Assembly: GCA_900767415.1 (NCBI GenBank) | Contig: CAAFYZ010000045.1 | Span: forward strand, 1-64,000 | Direction of reading: 5' to 3' | Source of the DNA: Clostridia bacterium | Lineage (GTDB): Bacteria > Bacillota > Clostridia > Oscillospirales > CAG-272 | DNA length: 64,000 bases | In this document: positions 34,601-41,574 of the stretch, piece after piece | Position numbering within the stretch: the stretch's first letter is position 1 | Layout of the letters: the number at the start of each line of letters is the position of its first letter | Made by a program: the position numbers and the translations under genes | Notes under the pieces: model-generated | The model's database searches: none | Told to the model about the DNA's origin: nothing | What the model saw: the letters and a program-made list of their open reading frames with translations, nothing else

Positions 34601-35989
34601 TGCGAGAAGATCGTCGAGATGAAGAAGAGCCCCGAGAACGCCCATACGACCTTCGTCTTCATGACGCCTCTGATCTCCTCCTGGAGCGGGAACGTCGCGA
34701 CCGACTGGAATCAGGAGAAGCGCAACCTGTATGGCGACACCCTGCGCAACTACTGCGAGGCGATTCTCAAAGTCTGCGCCGACTATGATATTCCCGTCAT
34801 CGACCTGAACCTCGAGAGCGGCTTCTACTACAACGGCGCGGACGACAACAACGTCGTCACCCTGATCCCCGACGGCATCCATCCGAATGCCGAGGGACAG
34901 AGACTGCTCGCCGACGCGGTGGCGGAAGGTCTGATGAACAATGCGCACTACATCGCCGCCGACGGCACCGCCCGCCACACCGAGAAGAAAACCGTGGTAA
35001 GACCGACCGCGACTGCGGGCGGATACACCGATATTTTCTGCACCGTGTGCCACGCATATCATCGCACGGACGAGACGCCGAAAGTCGATAATACGATAGG
35101 AAGTGCAAAATCCGTAAACCTTTCTTTACGCGGTGACATCGGATTGAACCTTTATTACGAAATTCCGGACGCTCTTCTCGCGGCACATCCTGCCGTCGCC
35201 GTGGAGTTTATCTTCGCGGACGGGAAGACGGTGTCGGTGCGGGCGAAGGACGCCGTGCGCACCGCGGAAGGACGGTACCGCTTCACCCTGCCGCTCACTG
35301 CCATGCAGATGAGCGAGGAGGTGGAATACCACCTCGTCTGCGGCGAGGCGAGCGGTCCTTACGGCAGAATGTCGGTGCGCAAATACTGTGACAGCATCTT
35401 TGCCGACGCGACGGCGGAAGAGAAGAACCCCGGCATCACCGCCCTTCTGCGCGCGATGCTGAACTACGGGTCGTACGCCCAGCTGTACTTCGGCTACCGC
35501 ACGGACGATCTTGCCGCGGCGGGACTCTTCCAAGGCGGCGACGATCCGGTCGTCGGCGCGACGGTCTCGGTTACCGATGCGCCGCGCGTGAGCGGCTCGC
35601 TCCCCGGCGTTACGGTCCTCGGCTACACGCTCGCGCTGGATTCCGAGACGGCTCTGCGTCTCGCGCTCCGCGGCGACGACATCGGCTCTTACACCTTCAC
35701 GGTGACGGCACCCGACGGGACAGAGACGACACTTCTTCCCACCCTGCGGGGCGATGCCGTTACGCTGACCCTTGCGAATGTATGCGCTTCGGGTCTTTCC
35801 GCCCGGTATACGCTTTGCGTGACGGGAGGGGACGGGAAGAGCATGACGGTCTCTCTGAACGCGCTCTGCTATGTCGGCTCGGTTCTTTCGGGGACGGGCG
35901 AGACAGAGGAGCTGACGAATGTCGTGCGCGCGCTGAAACTTTACGGTGACGCGGCGACGGCGTATATCCGCCAAGCGGAGAACGGATGA
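28646..35989 (+). CDS. Secreted GH95 alpha-L-fucosidase fused to discoidin-like domains and an SGNH esterase
   Basis: 2447 aa, ATG 28646 after GGGAGAAAGGTG. The signal peptide is residues 1-35 (KKILAGALAFVMLAGSFA core, ending SSAA). The GH95 catalytic region spans about 45-875: WSLPLGNGYFGVNVFG, then HNINVQMNYWPAF with Asn454 and Asn456, CDSPEQ with Glu587 and FQIDGNFGG with Asp761, the set known from bifidobacterial AfcA. A fibronectin-III-like region (about 890-1040) precedes four repeats of 130-180 aa sharing LRLYD and GVxAxxIxI stretches, like F5/8 carbohydrate-binding domains. An SGNH hydrolase follows: Ser1880 in IGDSITYG, Asn1950 in GAND, Asp2076 and His2079 in DGIHPN. The last 300 aa hold two related beta-domains. 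It should release L-fucose from host or milk-type glycans and remove acyl groups. No sortase signal or membrane anchor is visible. Confidence 0.92.
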   Translation: MKKKGLGKKILAGALAFVMLAGSFATLAPAVSSAAGYRDPISEDDMPLKLRYDSPASHGVGTALENISDCQGSNSPSKITQNVNDDWERWSLPLGNGYFGVNVFGRTDSERLTIADKTLFNQYGSWTNNLGGLNTFSETYIDFGHAESGISDYERTLDLHTALSSVEYTYGSVKYTREYFTSYPDKALVVRLRASEGGKLSFTLRPTIPYEQDKAYDSTFVKDTNNTASKEGTVVSKVTGGVGEIELSGTMGCYGTDFVGLYRVYTADGTVSAGTVTTSHKHSDGSTHEDIDGTIRVEGASDAYIVLTLGTDYELSSEIFTADRANKPTQTTDLAYAREKVNGYLSAITARTEGKTYEAGYEALKAAHLADYQNLFGRVTLNLACSEDDMVKTTDALLAAYKAGEGSTYLEALYFQYGRYLLIASSRKGALPAHLQGAWNRYNYSPWSSGYWHNINVQMNYWPAFSTNLAETFESYVDYNAAYMAQAKKNADALIGQYYPDKNGADGGNGWALHHGAYPYGVNGDRSAGNIGFTTQLFWEYYAYTQDKSALANVVYPVLAEAARYITKVVVKDAEGNYLVEYCDSPEQYKDGAWYYTSGTTYAQTFAYLNNYHTLLAAKEAGIDITDSAVLSEEENKILATVMEQLDHYDPILVGLSGQIKEFREEEYYGDIGEYKHRHISQLVGLYPGDIINSTTPAWLDAAKYSLTERGDEATGWGVAHRLNLWARTKDGNRTYKLLQQLLKNNTATNLWDLHPPFQIDGNFGGTAGISEMLLQSHEGYIEPLAAIPDAWADGSYTGLVARGNFTVGARWADGVLNAVDITSGTGGTCRIKADGITSVRVTTASGKSVSAKVSGGILSFETVAGETYLLSGFSKVTKSNSVTSLDAVYTATGPVTLTFGKVNGAVSYNIYKAVGNASDYTFLANTAENAYTDRRATEEMTSRATYAVTAINADGVESERSLAYIIPTDTEAKINRLTACVTESGELQVTVDATTATAKYKLYSKNQSSDAWTLVTESGYPVLFCTYDAAKTYGVSLINYFDGTETAVTTVVDFNSTGDVGYSPSNLLKGKTFVPTAAALATVHAPAYGYATLTDGSMHPTTGRFSTKTASTSLFDATATLDGAYLLSELRLYDFGPSMTACNYAGRDMKIEVSRLGVWTTVWEGTNAEMLKLRTKDADGTMCLAFDLGVVEADAIRLSSTAPMTDMSISIYELRLSGIYLEGAASLITKDNIFEGKTFTAGAQATKLQIGNYGKLTDGVYAFVENGEEVAKDYSNRLEVAKATPAILDAVMDLGQKTVLNQLRLYDCNTWAAAANEAGTDISVRVCNDGVWSEVKHVTLVGGTGNNIQTTYRKIQGKRDPVKNQWLQFELDGVEAEQIEILITHNNHRIIYYEFECTGATIGNPSVGGERRELFAGKTFTKGKEATAIANGSADYASLTDGVFAKMEDGKEAGGIFNRQVRTENYGAIDAVMDFGTAMIVDELRLYDVYPWSKGASNAGTEIIVRAYRDGAWSEVKRLELTTGSDNYTYVNGELVTSWRGTSGSAADPVKNQWLEINLGGVRAEQIEIVCKGSKVVAFYEFEGYGRPASAEVAGSNTLSGLQEKDLTASVPAHNSGRFPFTNAFDGDLTTRFAVADNLADGYSLEMNLGVARNLYTLRVYDFKGGKVDGVAASRSNDTDIEVYTDGMWIKVVKGATLSPTDAFTSFDLHGVKASKIRIHFNNTQTFDGGTKPSASVYEITCTTGMSSVDKGEMFRAYTSIPAMEEGADGEALAEYTKAMNTFRAMLTDPEADNATIAAYTARMKKYAETADTHAYGAWETVTAGTGHGKSTERRVCKNHPEVSETREVSLVTDNRALATDRLPDGYFAGKTIVTIGDSITYGYQLIDGQHSQIKAYGAWLEDLLGAKVKNLGISGTVITSDTYRTLNNTLTRENVAGADVVTICLGANDWDCSFIKRNDKDYFTLGEYGSTDKTTYYGAVRAWCEKIVEMKKSPENAHTTFVFMTPLISSWSGNVATDWNQEKRNLYGDTLRNYCEAILKVCADYDIPVIDLNLESGFYYNGADDNNVVTLIPDGIHPNAEGQRLLADAVAEGLMNNAHYIAADGTARHTEKKTVVRPTATAGGYTDIFCTVCHAYHRTDETPKVDNTIGSAKSVNLSLRGDIGLNLYYEIPDALLAAHPAVAVEFIFADGKTVSVRAKDAVRTAEGRYRFTLPLTAMQMSEEVEYHLVCGEASGPYGRMSVRKYCDSIFADATAEEKNPGITALLRAMLNYGSYAQLYFGYRTDDLAAAGLFQGGDDPVVGATVSVTDAPRVSGSLPGVTVLGYTLALDSETALRLALRGDDIGSYTFTVTAPDGTETTLLPTLRGDAVTLTLANVCASGLSARYTLCVTGGDGKSMTVSLNALCYVGSVLSGTGETEELTNVVRALKLYGDAATAYIRQAENG

Positions 35990-36027
35990 CTTTTGTGTCG
36001 CCGCCTCGGCGGCGGAAGGGAGAAAAT

Positions 36028-36225
36028 ATGAAAAACGATAAAAACGCCACCTTTCTTCGCGAAGAGAAATCTTACATCGCGCCGACAGCCGTCGTGCTCC
36101 GCCTTTCGGCGACCGACGTTCTGACGGCATCGACGCCGACTCTGAATCCCGGAGGGACGGAGTTGCCCTACCGCCCGCTGGGAGGACTTCTCGGGGACGA
36201 CGATTCCGATCTTCTCTCGCGTTAA
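36028..36225 (+). CDS. 65-aa peptide downstream of the fucosidase
   Basis: ATG 36028 with AAGGGAGAAAAT upstream, 38 bases after the fucosidase stop and before a strong terminator, so it is in the same transcript. The core YIAPTAVVLRLSATDVLTAS resembles short proteins often found beside secreted enzymes in gut Clostridia and Bacteroides, whose function I cannot name. A Pro/Gly-rich stretch and an acidic DDDSD tail follow. No signal peptide and no cysteine. It could be a peptide precursor or a small cytoplasmic partner; neither is shown. Confidence 0.65.
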   Translation: MKNDKNATFLREEKSYIAPTAVVLRLSATDVLTASTPTLNPGGTELPYRPLGGLLGDDDSDLLSR

Positions 36226-36235
36226 AGGCAAAAGA

Positions 36236-36271
36236 CGCCCCGCACACCGTTCGGTGTGCGGGGCGTTCTTT
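36236..36271. terminator. Strong terminator between convergent genes
   Basis: Perfect 13-bp GC-rich stem (CGCCCCGCACACC paired with GGTGTGCGGGGCG) with a GTTC loop, followed by TTCTTTAT. It ends the fucosidase operon and probably the convergent O-antigen-ligase-like gene. Confidence 0.85.
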
Positions 36272-36313
36272 ATGGCAGCGACTTTTCTTCGTGCGGGCGA
36301 TGTCCGCGACGGG

Positions 36314-37732
36314 TCAGCGCATCTTTTCGATCTTCGGTGCGAGGGTCTCGTCCTGTTTGGTCAGGAGAATGGCGACAATCAGCGCGATGTTATAGTAGAA
36401 GAGGGGATAGACCATGAAGACGAAGACGTCGAGGAGCGATTCCGCAAGGAAGACGAGAATCGCAAGTCCGAGGAATCCTTTTTCCGGCGAGGGATGGCGG
36501 AAGAAGGGGCGCAGGGTCATGACCCGATAGAAAACATAGACCGCAAGTCCGACGACACCCATCGACGCAAGGAATTGCAGGGGGGTGTTGTGTACCATCA
36601 CGGGGAAGGCGGAGATGCCGTAATCGTTCAGCAGTTGCAGTGCCTCGATGAAGAAGCCCGCACCGAAGATCGGGGAGCGGCGGAACGCCCAGAGCGCGTT
36701 GCGCCAGATGACGAATCTGCCGTCGTCCATAAAGCCGAGACTGAAATATTCCGAGAAGAGCTGCGAGATGTTCTCCCGGAAGACGATCAGTCCGAGGATC
36801 GCCGCACCGAGCAGAACGAGACTGCCAAAACGGAACGCCTTCTGATACGGTCCCCAAAGACAGCCGATGCCGAAACATACGACATAGACGGCACAGCCGA
36901 AGAGCAGGGCGTTACGCGACATACTGAAGGCGGAGGCAAAGAGAAGTGCCGTCGCTACAAGAAAATGAAAGAGCGGCGCAGGCCCTTTGATCGCGCGATA
37001 GAAGTTGACGGGGATCAGGATCGAAACCACGGCGCCGATCGTCGTGCTGACGCCCCAGCCGATGAACACGTTCCCCTTGACGATCTGTCCTTCGTCGTTG
37101 ATGATGTTCCCGTCGAGATAGAGAAGCGTCAACTCCGCGATAAGAAGCAGGGAGACGAGCGTTGTGATATAGCAGAAATAAGAGAACAACTCCTGCGGGT
37201 CTTCTCTTTCCAGTCCGTGATACATCAGGACGAAGAAGACAAGGAACGAGAATACCTGCACGACGCCGAAAAAGAGGCCCATCGGCGTATACTTGTCCGC
37301 ACCGACCCCGTTCAGCAAAAAGACGGCGGACAAGCAGAGCAGGGGGAGCAGAAAAGGCGTATTTTTGAACCCGATCCGCGATAAAAGTCCCGTTTTCCCG
37401 ATATAAACCGCGAAGCCGACAAGGAGCAGGGCGACAAGACAGAGGACGATCACAAGGCGCGCCCCCGTGAAATAATAGTCGGAGAGTACGGGAGAACAGG
37501 GAGAGTTTTTGACCGAGACCTGATAGATAAAGGTCAGTGCAAAGGGGATCATCGGGCGCAGAGAGTCCGAGACGATCAGTGCAAGGACAAAAAGGAGACA
37601 CCCGAGAATATTGATATAAAATTCGTAACCGGTCCTGTGTCCGATGAGAACCATCAGACAGACCAGTATGGGATAAGCATAACCTTCAAAAAAGGCCGGG
37701 AGCTTTTCCCGTGCGAAACGCACAAGCCGCAT
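36314..37732 (-). CDS. O-antigen ligase / polymerase-like membrane protein
   Basis: 472 aa, ATG 37732 with GGAGGTAGTGATCGG upstream. About eleven hydrophobic helices with one larger outside loop before the last few. That loop region contains GRFVIWRNALWAFRRSPIFGAGFF and MVHNTPLQFLASMG, the R-x-x-x-W...P-x-x-G-x-G...HN-x-x-LQ pattern of the Wzy/WaaL family. Such proteins join lipid-linked glycans into polymers or onto acceptors at the outer face of the cell membrane. No polysaccharide gene cluster surrounds it; the gene has its own promoter. The exact glycan is unknown. Confidence 0.88.
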   Translation of the reverse strand: MRLVRFAREKLPAFFEGYAYPILVCLMVLIGHRTGYEFYINILGCLLFVLALIVSDSLRPMIPFALTFIYQVSVKNSPCSPVLSDYYFTGARLVIVLCLVALLLVGFAVYIGKTGLLSRIGFKNTPFLLPLLCLSAVFLLNGVGADKYTPMGLFFGVVQVFSFLVFFVLMYHGLEREDPQELFSYFCYITTLVSLLLIAELTLLYLDGNIINDEGQIVKGNVFIGWGVSTTIGAVVSILIPVNFYRAIKGPAPLFHFLVATALLFASAFSMSRNALLFGCAVYVVCFGIGCLWGPYQKAFRFGSLVLLGAAILGLIVFRENISQLFSEYFSLGFMDDGRFVIWRNALWAFRRSPIFGAGFFIEALQLLNDYGISAFPVMVHNTPLQFLASMGVVGLAVYVFYRVMTLRPFFRHPSPEKGFLGLAILVFLAESLLDVFVFMVYPLFYYNIALIVAILLTKQDETLAPKIEKMR

Positions 37733-37782
37733 GACCGATCACTACCTCCGTCGAATTTGCCGTCCGAAAGGGCGTCGCTTTT

Positions 37783-37811
37783 ATTTTATCACAGAATTTT
37801 ATCTTTGTCAA
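37783..37811 (-). promoter_or_regulatory. Promoter of the 36314 membrane protein gene
   Basis: Minus strand TTGACA, 17 bp, TAAAAT with a TGTGA extension. Confidence 0.75.
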
Positions 37812-37861
37812 CCGCTCTTTTCCTATATGCGCGCAAAAGTAAGGAAAAATGCGTCTCTCCA

Positions 37862-37890
37862 TTGACAAACCGTGCGAAAAATGTTAAAAT
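37862..37890 (+). promoter_or_regulatory. Promoter of the RNase III gene
   Basis: TTGACA, 17 bp, TAAAAT, about 35 bases before the start codon. Confidence 0.7.
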
Positions 37891-37925
37891 ACACTCGAAT
37901 CCCGAAGAAAGGGGAGACTATTTTT

Positions 37926-38930
37926 ATGACAGATTTTGAATCCGCAAGACAGAAGATCGAAGAGCGGATCGGCTATCGTTTCCGCGATCCTTCGCTCCTG
38001 AAACAGGCGTTCACCCGCACGAGTTTCTGCAACGAAGAGAAGATGCGGGGAGAAGACGCCCCGCAGTCGAACGAAGTGCTGGAATTTTTCGGCGACGGAA
38101 TCCTTTCGGCGGCGATTATCACCTTCATGATCCGCGACTTTTCGACCCGTTGCGCCTATGGAATCCGCACGGCTCTTGCCGAAGGGGATTTTTCCAACAT
38201 CAAGGCGCGCCTCAGCGATAAAAAGAATCTTTCCAAAAGTATGCGGGAGCTCGGACTTCAGCAATATCTGATCCTCGGTGCCGGAGACGCGAAGACGGGG
38301 ACGGCGGAAGAGCCGTCGGTCATGGAAGACCTGTTCGAGAGCATTATCGGCGCCGTCTACATCGACAGCGGGTGCGATATGTCGGCGGTCCTCCCGATCG
38401 TCGCGCGGATGCTGGACGTCGGCGAATATCTGACGAAGAAGGGCGACGCGGTCAAAAGCCCGAAGAACGCCCTGCAGGAATACTGCGCGGACAAAAAGCA
38501 CCGTCTGCCGCCCCCGGTCTATACCGTCGTCGCGGAGAGCGGTCCCGAGCATCGGAGAATGTACGAATATCTTTGCACCATCGGCGGCAAAGCATACGGG
38601 CGCGGGGCGGGGAAGAACCGTACCACCGCCGAGAGTGCCGCGGCGGAGGAGACGCTCCGTCTTCTCACGGAGGAGGAGCCACCGGCAAAAGCCGCCGTCG
38701 GCAGAGCGGGAGAATGTGCGACGGGACGCCTCGCGGGATATGCCGCCGCCCGTCACCTGCCGCCTCCGGTCTATGAAGATCTCGGAGAGGCGGGCGATGA
38801 CGCATACGAGCGGTATTATCGCGCGCTCTGCCGTTTCGGCGGGTATCGGGCAGAGGGGGTCGGAAGAAGCAAAAAAGAGGCAAAATCCGCCGCCGCGCAA
38901 AAGGTCCTTGCCCTTCTTTCGGAAAAATAA
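37926..38930 (+). CDS. RNase III-like protein with two dsRNA-binding domains
   Basis: 334 aa from ATG 37926 (GAAAGGGGAG upstream), about 90 residues longer than usual bacterial RNase III. The nuclease signature is NEVLEFFGDG (49-58), with Glu50, Glu53 and Asp57; the second acidic pair Asp135 and Glu138 lies in DLFESIIGAVYIDSG. All four catalytic carboxylates of E. coli RNase III are therefore kept. Two dsRNA-binding domains follow, at about 178-250 (SPKNALQEYC ... TTAESAAAEETLRLL) and about 262-332 (ending KKEAKSAAAQKVLAL). It would cut double-stranded RNA in rRNA and mRNA processing. The doubled binding domain is the odd point. It may be the main RNase III or a second paralogue, since the usual smc/ftsY neighbours are absent. 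Confidence 0.88.
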   Translation: MTDFESARQKIEERIGYRFRDPSLLKQAFTRTSFCNEEKMRGEDAPQSNEVLEFFGDGILSAAIITFMIRDFSTRCAYGIRTALAEGDFSNIKARLSDKKNLSKSMRELGLQQYLILGAGDAKTGTAEEPSVMEDLFESIIGAVYIDSGCDMSAVLPIVARMLDVGEYLTKKGDAVKSPKNALQEYCADKKHRLPPPVYTVVAESGPEHRRMYEYLCTIGGKAYGRGAGKNRTTAESAAAEETLRLLTEEEPPAKAAVGRAGECATGRLAGYAAARHLPPPVYEDLGEAGDDAYERYYRALCRFGGYRAEGVGRSKKEAKSAAAQKVLALLSEK

Positions 38931-38959
38931 ACCCGTATTTGCCGGAAGCAATAACGAAA

Positions 38960-38979
38960 TTGTAAAGAAATATTTGCAA
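38960..38979 (+). repeat. Stop-proximal dyad after the RNase III gene
   Basis: TTGTAAAG-AAAT-ATTTGCAA, 29 bases after the stop codon and directly before the terminator hairpin. Confidence 0.6.
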
Positions 38980-38983
38980 AAGT

Positions 38984-39016
38984 AAAAAACACGGTGGATC
39001 TCCACCGTGTTTTTTC
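38984..39016. terminator. Bidirectional terminator
   Basis: AAAAAACACGGTGGA pairs perfectly with TCCACCGTGTTTTTT. It lies between the convergent RNase III and hpf genes. Confidence 0.88.
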
Positions 39017-39026
39017 TGTTCGTTCG

Positions 39027-39557
39027 TTAGGTTTCTTCGGGCACCAAGACACCGTAGTTTCCGTCTTTTCTCTTGTAGACGACCTCGGTCTTGCCGGAGT
39101 TCGCATCAAGGAAGACGAAGAAGGTGTGCCCGACAAGGTTCATCTGCAAGATCGCCTCGGGGACGGTCATCGGCTTTTCGTCGTAGGTCTTGGTACGCAC
39201 GACGAACTCGGCGTCTTCTTCGATCTCTTCGGTCGGCTCGTCTCCCGTCGGGCGGAAGGCGTCTCTGCGCACCGTCTTTTCGAGCCGCGTCTTGTTCTTG
39301 CGGATCTGCCGCTCGAGACTGTCGACCGAGCGGTCGAGTGCCGTCTCGAAGGTCTCGCTCTCCTCTTCACTGCGGAAAGTTACGTTCCCGTAACGTATCG
39401 TGATCTCGACGATCTTGACCCCCTTGCGCACTCTGCACGTAACCTGCGCTTCGGTTTCGTCGCCGAAGAATCTGTCGAACTTGTGCAACTTCCGTTCCAC
39501 GGTATCGCGGAGACTGTCGCGCACATTCATCTGCTTGCCGGATACTGAAATTTTCAT
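39027..39557 (-). CDS. hpf: Ribosome hibernation promoting factor, long form
   Basis: 176 aa from ATG 39557 (GGCGGGG upstream; the ORF extends further without an RBS). The N-terminal HPF/YfiA domain runs from MKISVSGKQMNVRDSLRDTV to about residue 100, a charged linker covers about 100-120, and the C-terminal dimerisation domain includes KPMTVPEAILQMNLVGHTFFVFLD and GNYGVLVP. The two-domain long form joins two 70S ribosomes into inactive 100S dimers in starvation. It stands alone with a good promoter. Confidence 0.94.
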   Translation of the reverse strand: MKISVSGKQMNVRDSLRDTVERKLHKFDRFFGDETEAQVTCRVRKGVKIVEITIRYGNVTFRSEEESETFETALDRSVDSLERQIRKNKTRLEKTVRRDAFRPTGDEPTEEIEEDAEFVVRTKTYDEKPMTVPEAILQMNLVGHTFFVFLDANSGKTEVVYKRKDGNYGVLVPEET

Positions 39558-39639
39558 GAGATTTACCCCGCCGTAATCGGCAGTCCTTTCCCGGAATGTC
39601 CGACGAAAAGAAAGACGTTTTCTTTTCCTCGGCATTTAC

Positions 39640-39668
39640 AGTATACCACTTTTTCTGTGAAAAGTAAA
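39640..39668 (-). promoter_or_regulatory. Promoter of hpf
   Basis: Minus strand TTTACT (39663-39668), 17 bp, TATACT (39640-39645), about 80 bases upstream of the start codon. Confidence 0.65.
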
Positions 39669-39729
39669 TAGCATTTTTGTAAAAATATCAGAGAAAATTG
39701 TGAAAATTTGTTCTTTCGGCAAAAAAATA

Positions 39730-39770
39730 CCGCCGATACGCAGAATACGTATCGGCGGCGGCTTTTTTCG
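39730..39770 (-). terminator. Terminator of the 39833 gene
   Basis: CCGCCGATACG pairs with CGTATCGGCGG; on the minus strand the hairpin is followed by a run of T. Confidence 0.75.
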
Positions 39771-39832
39771 CGTGGGGATTCTTCGCGTCGGGAGGCGGAC
39801 GAAGAGTCACGCTATGGGACGTTTTTCGCGCC

Positions 39833-40801
39833 TTATGCCCAACCCATGGTAGTCGGCTTCGCCTCGCGGATGATCGACGCTTTGAGGAAGTCCACCGCAT
39901 GGGCAAGACCTTCTTCGGGCGTCATGAGCGAGTCTTCGTGCTCGATCGACATGACCTTGTCATAGCCGACGAGACGGAGCGCGGAGATCATATCGCGCCA
40001 GTAGTCGAGACCGTTGCCGTAACCGATGGTACGGAAGATCCAGGAGCGGTGCGCCTCGTCGCTGTAATGCTTGGTATCGAGGACGCCGAACTTCGCGGTG
40101 TTGTATTTGTCGATCTTCGTGTCCTTGGCGTGGAAGTGGTAGATCGCTCCCTCGAGCGCGCGGATCGCCGCGACCGGTTCGATCCCCTGCCAGATCAGGT
40201 GAGAGGGGTCGAAGTTCGCGCCGATGACGTCGCCGACGGCGGCACGGAGTTTCAAGAGCGTCTCGGGGTTGTAAACGCAGAAGCCGGGGTGCATCTCGAA
40301 GGCGATCTTCGTCACACCGTGCGCAAGGGCGAAGGCGGACGCCTCTTTCCAGTACGGGATCAGCACTTTGTTCCACTGATAGTCGAGGACGGCGAGATAG
40401 TCGTCCGGCCAGGCGCAGGTTGCCCAGTTCGGCGTTTTGTCTTCGGGCGAGCCGCCGGGACAGCCGGAGAAGGTTACGACGGTGTCGATACCGATCTTCT
40501 CCGCGAGGAGGACGGCGTCGCGGAAGTCGTCGTCATAGGATTTTGCGATCTTTTTGTCGGGGTGGACGGGGTTGCCGTGAACCGACAGGGCGCAGATTTC
40601 GAGATGATGCTTTCTGAAGGTGGCGAGCCAGTTTTCGAGTGCCTTTTCGTCCTTCAGGAGGACGGCGGGGTCGCAGTGCGCCTTCCCGGGATAACCGCCG
40701 CAGCCGATCTCGACCGCTTCGATCCCGAGTTTTTCAAACTTCGCCAGTGCCTCGTCCAGCGGAAGGGATGCGAACAGATTGGTAAGTACGCTGAGTTTCA
40801 T
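39833..40801 (-). CDS. Sugar phosphate isomerase/epimerase (xylose isomerase-like TIM barrel)
   Basis: 322 aa, ATG 40801 with GAAGGAGCTCCG upstream. It begins MKLSVLTNLFASLPLDEALAKFEKLGIEAVEIG, the first strand of the AP-endonuclease-2/xylose-isomerase-like barrel. Metal-ligand-type residues lie in IAFEMHPGFCVYN (Glu), GANFDPSHLIWQGIEP (Asp and His), YHFHAKDTKID and MSIEHEDSLM (Glu). This pattern is common in inositol and ketose epimerases. The sugar is unknown, and no transport or kinase genes accompany it. Its promoter is divergent from that of the NUDIX operon. Confidence 0.88.
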   Translation of the reverse strand: MKLSVLTNLFASLPLDEALAKFEKLGIEAVEIGCGGYPGKAHCDPAVLLKDEKALENWLATFRKHHLEICALSVHGNPVHPDKKIAKSYDDDFRDAVLLAEKIGIDTVVTFSGCPGGSPEDKTPNWATCAWPDDYLAVLDYQWNKVLIPYWKEASAFALAHGVTKIAFEMHPGFCVYNPETLLKLRAAVGDVIGANFDPSHLIWQGIEPVAAIRALEGAIYHFHAKDTKIDKYNTAKFGVLDTKHYSDEAHRSWIFRTIGYGNGLDYWRDMISALRLVGYDKVMSIEHEDSLMTPEEGLAHAVDFLKASIIREAKPTTMGWA

Positions 40802-40831
40802 ATCGGAGCTCCTTCATGGCTTTTTTCTTTC

Positions 40832-40860
40832 ATTATAGCAGGGTTTCTTCTTCTTTTCAA
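40832..40860 (-). promoter_or_regulatory. Promoter of the 39833 isomerase-like gene
   Basis: Minus strand TTGAAA, 17 bp, TATAAT. Confidence 0.75.
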
Positions 40861-40901
40861 GTCTTTGGAAGAAAAAATGTCCGGGAGGGCGCGAAAATCA
40901 A

Positions 40902-40930
40902 TTGACAGCGGTGAGGGGATATGCTATAAT
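40902..40930 (+). promoter_or_regulatory. Promoter of the NUDIX-SGNH-CvpA operon
   Basis: TTGACA, 17 bp, TATAAT with a TGC extension; perfect consensus. Confidence 0.85.
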
Positions 40931-40963
40931 AAGTCAGATAAAAATGAAAAATCGGAGGCGGGT

Positions 40964-41533
40964 ATGCAGGATCTGACAGAAACACGGCTGTCGAGAAGAG
41001 AGATTTTCGGCGGAAAAGTTCTTCACGTCGTGGAAGATACCGTCCGTCTGCCGAACGGCGAGACCGCCACGCGCGAGATCTGTCTTCACGTCGGCGCGGT
41101 ATGCGTTCTTCCTCTCCTCCCCGACGGGCAGGTGCTGATGGAGCGGCAGTTCCGCTATGCGCACGGGCGCGTCTTCTTGGAGATTCCTGCGGGAAAACTG
41201 AATTTTGCCGGTGAGGACCCGCTCGAAGCCGCAAAGCGGGAGCTTCGCGAAGAGACGGGCGCCGTCGCGGGGAAATATACCTGCCTCGGCGGGCTTTGCA
41301 CCTCGCCCGCTCTGATCGACGAGAAGATCACGATGTACCTTGCCGAAGACCTTACCTTCGGGGAACGCGCGCTCGACGATGACGAATTCCTCGAGGTGGA
41401 GCGCGTCCCGCTCGATACGCTCTTCGATATGGTCATGCGCGGGGAGATCCGCGACGCGAAAACGCAGATCGCCGTGCTGAAAGTGCGCGAGATTCTTGAA
41501 ATGCGAAAACACGCCGACAGCAAAAATAATTAA
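40964..41533 (+). CDS. NUDIX hydrolase, ADP-ribose pyrophosphatase type
   Basis: 189 aa, ATG 40964 with CGGAGGCGGGT upstream. The NUDIX box is GEDPLEAAKRELREETGA (G-x5-E-x7-REL-x-EETG), binding catalytic metal. MERQFRYAHGRVFLEIPAGKL before it is typical of ADP-ribose pyrophosphatases of the NudF group. It splits ADP-ribose to AMP and ribose 5-phosphate in the cytoplasm. It is first in an operon with an SGNH hydrolase and a CvpA-like membrane protein; the functional link is unclear. Confidence 0.92.
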   Translation: MQDLTETRLSRREIFGGKVLHVVEDTVRLPNGETATREICLHVGAVCVLPLLPDGQVLMERQFRYAHGRVFLEIPAGKLNFAGEDPLEAAKRELREETGAVAGKYTCLGGLCTSPALIDEKITMYLAEDLTFGERALDDDEFLEVERVPLDTLFDMVMRGEIRDAKTQIAVLKVREILEMRKHADSKNN

Positions 41534-41534
41534 A

Positions 41535-41554
41535 ATGTAAATAATTGTTTGTAA
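41535..41554 (+). repeat. Stop-proximal dyad after the NUDIX gene
   Basis: ATGTAAAT-AATT-GTTTGTAA, beginning two bases after the stop codon and ending before the next RBS. Confidence 0.5.
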
Positions 41555-41574
41555 ATACGAAGAAGGAAAAAATC

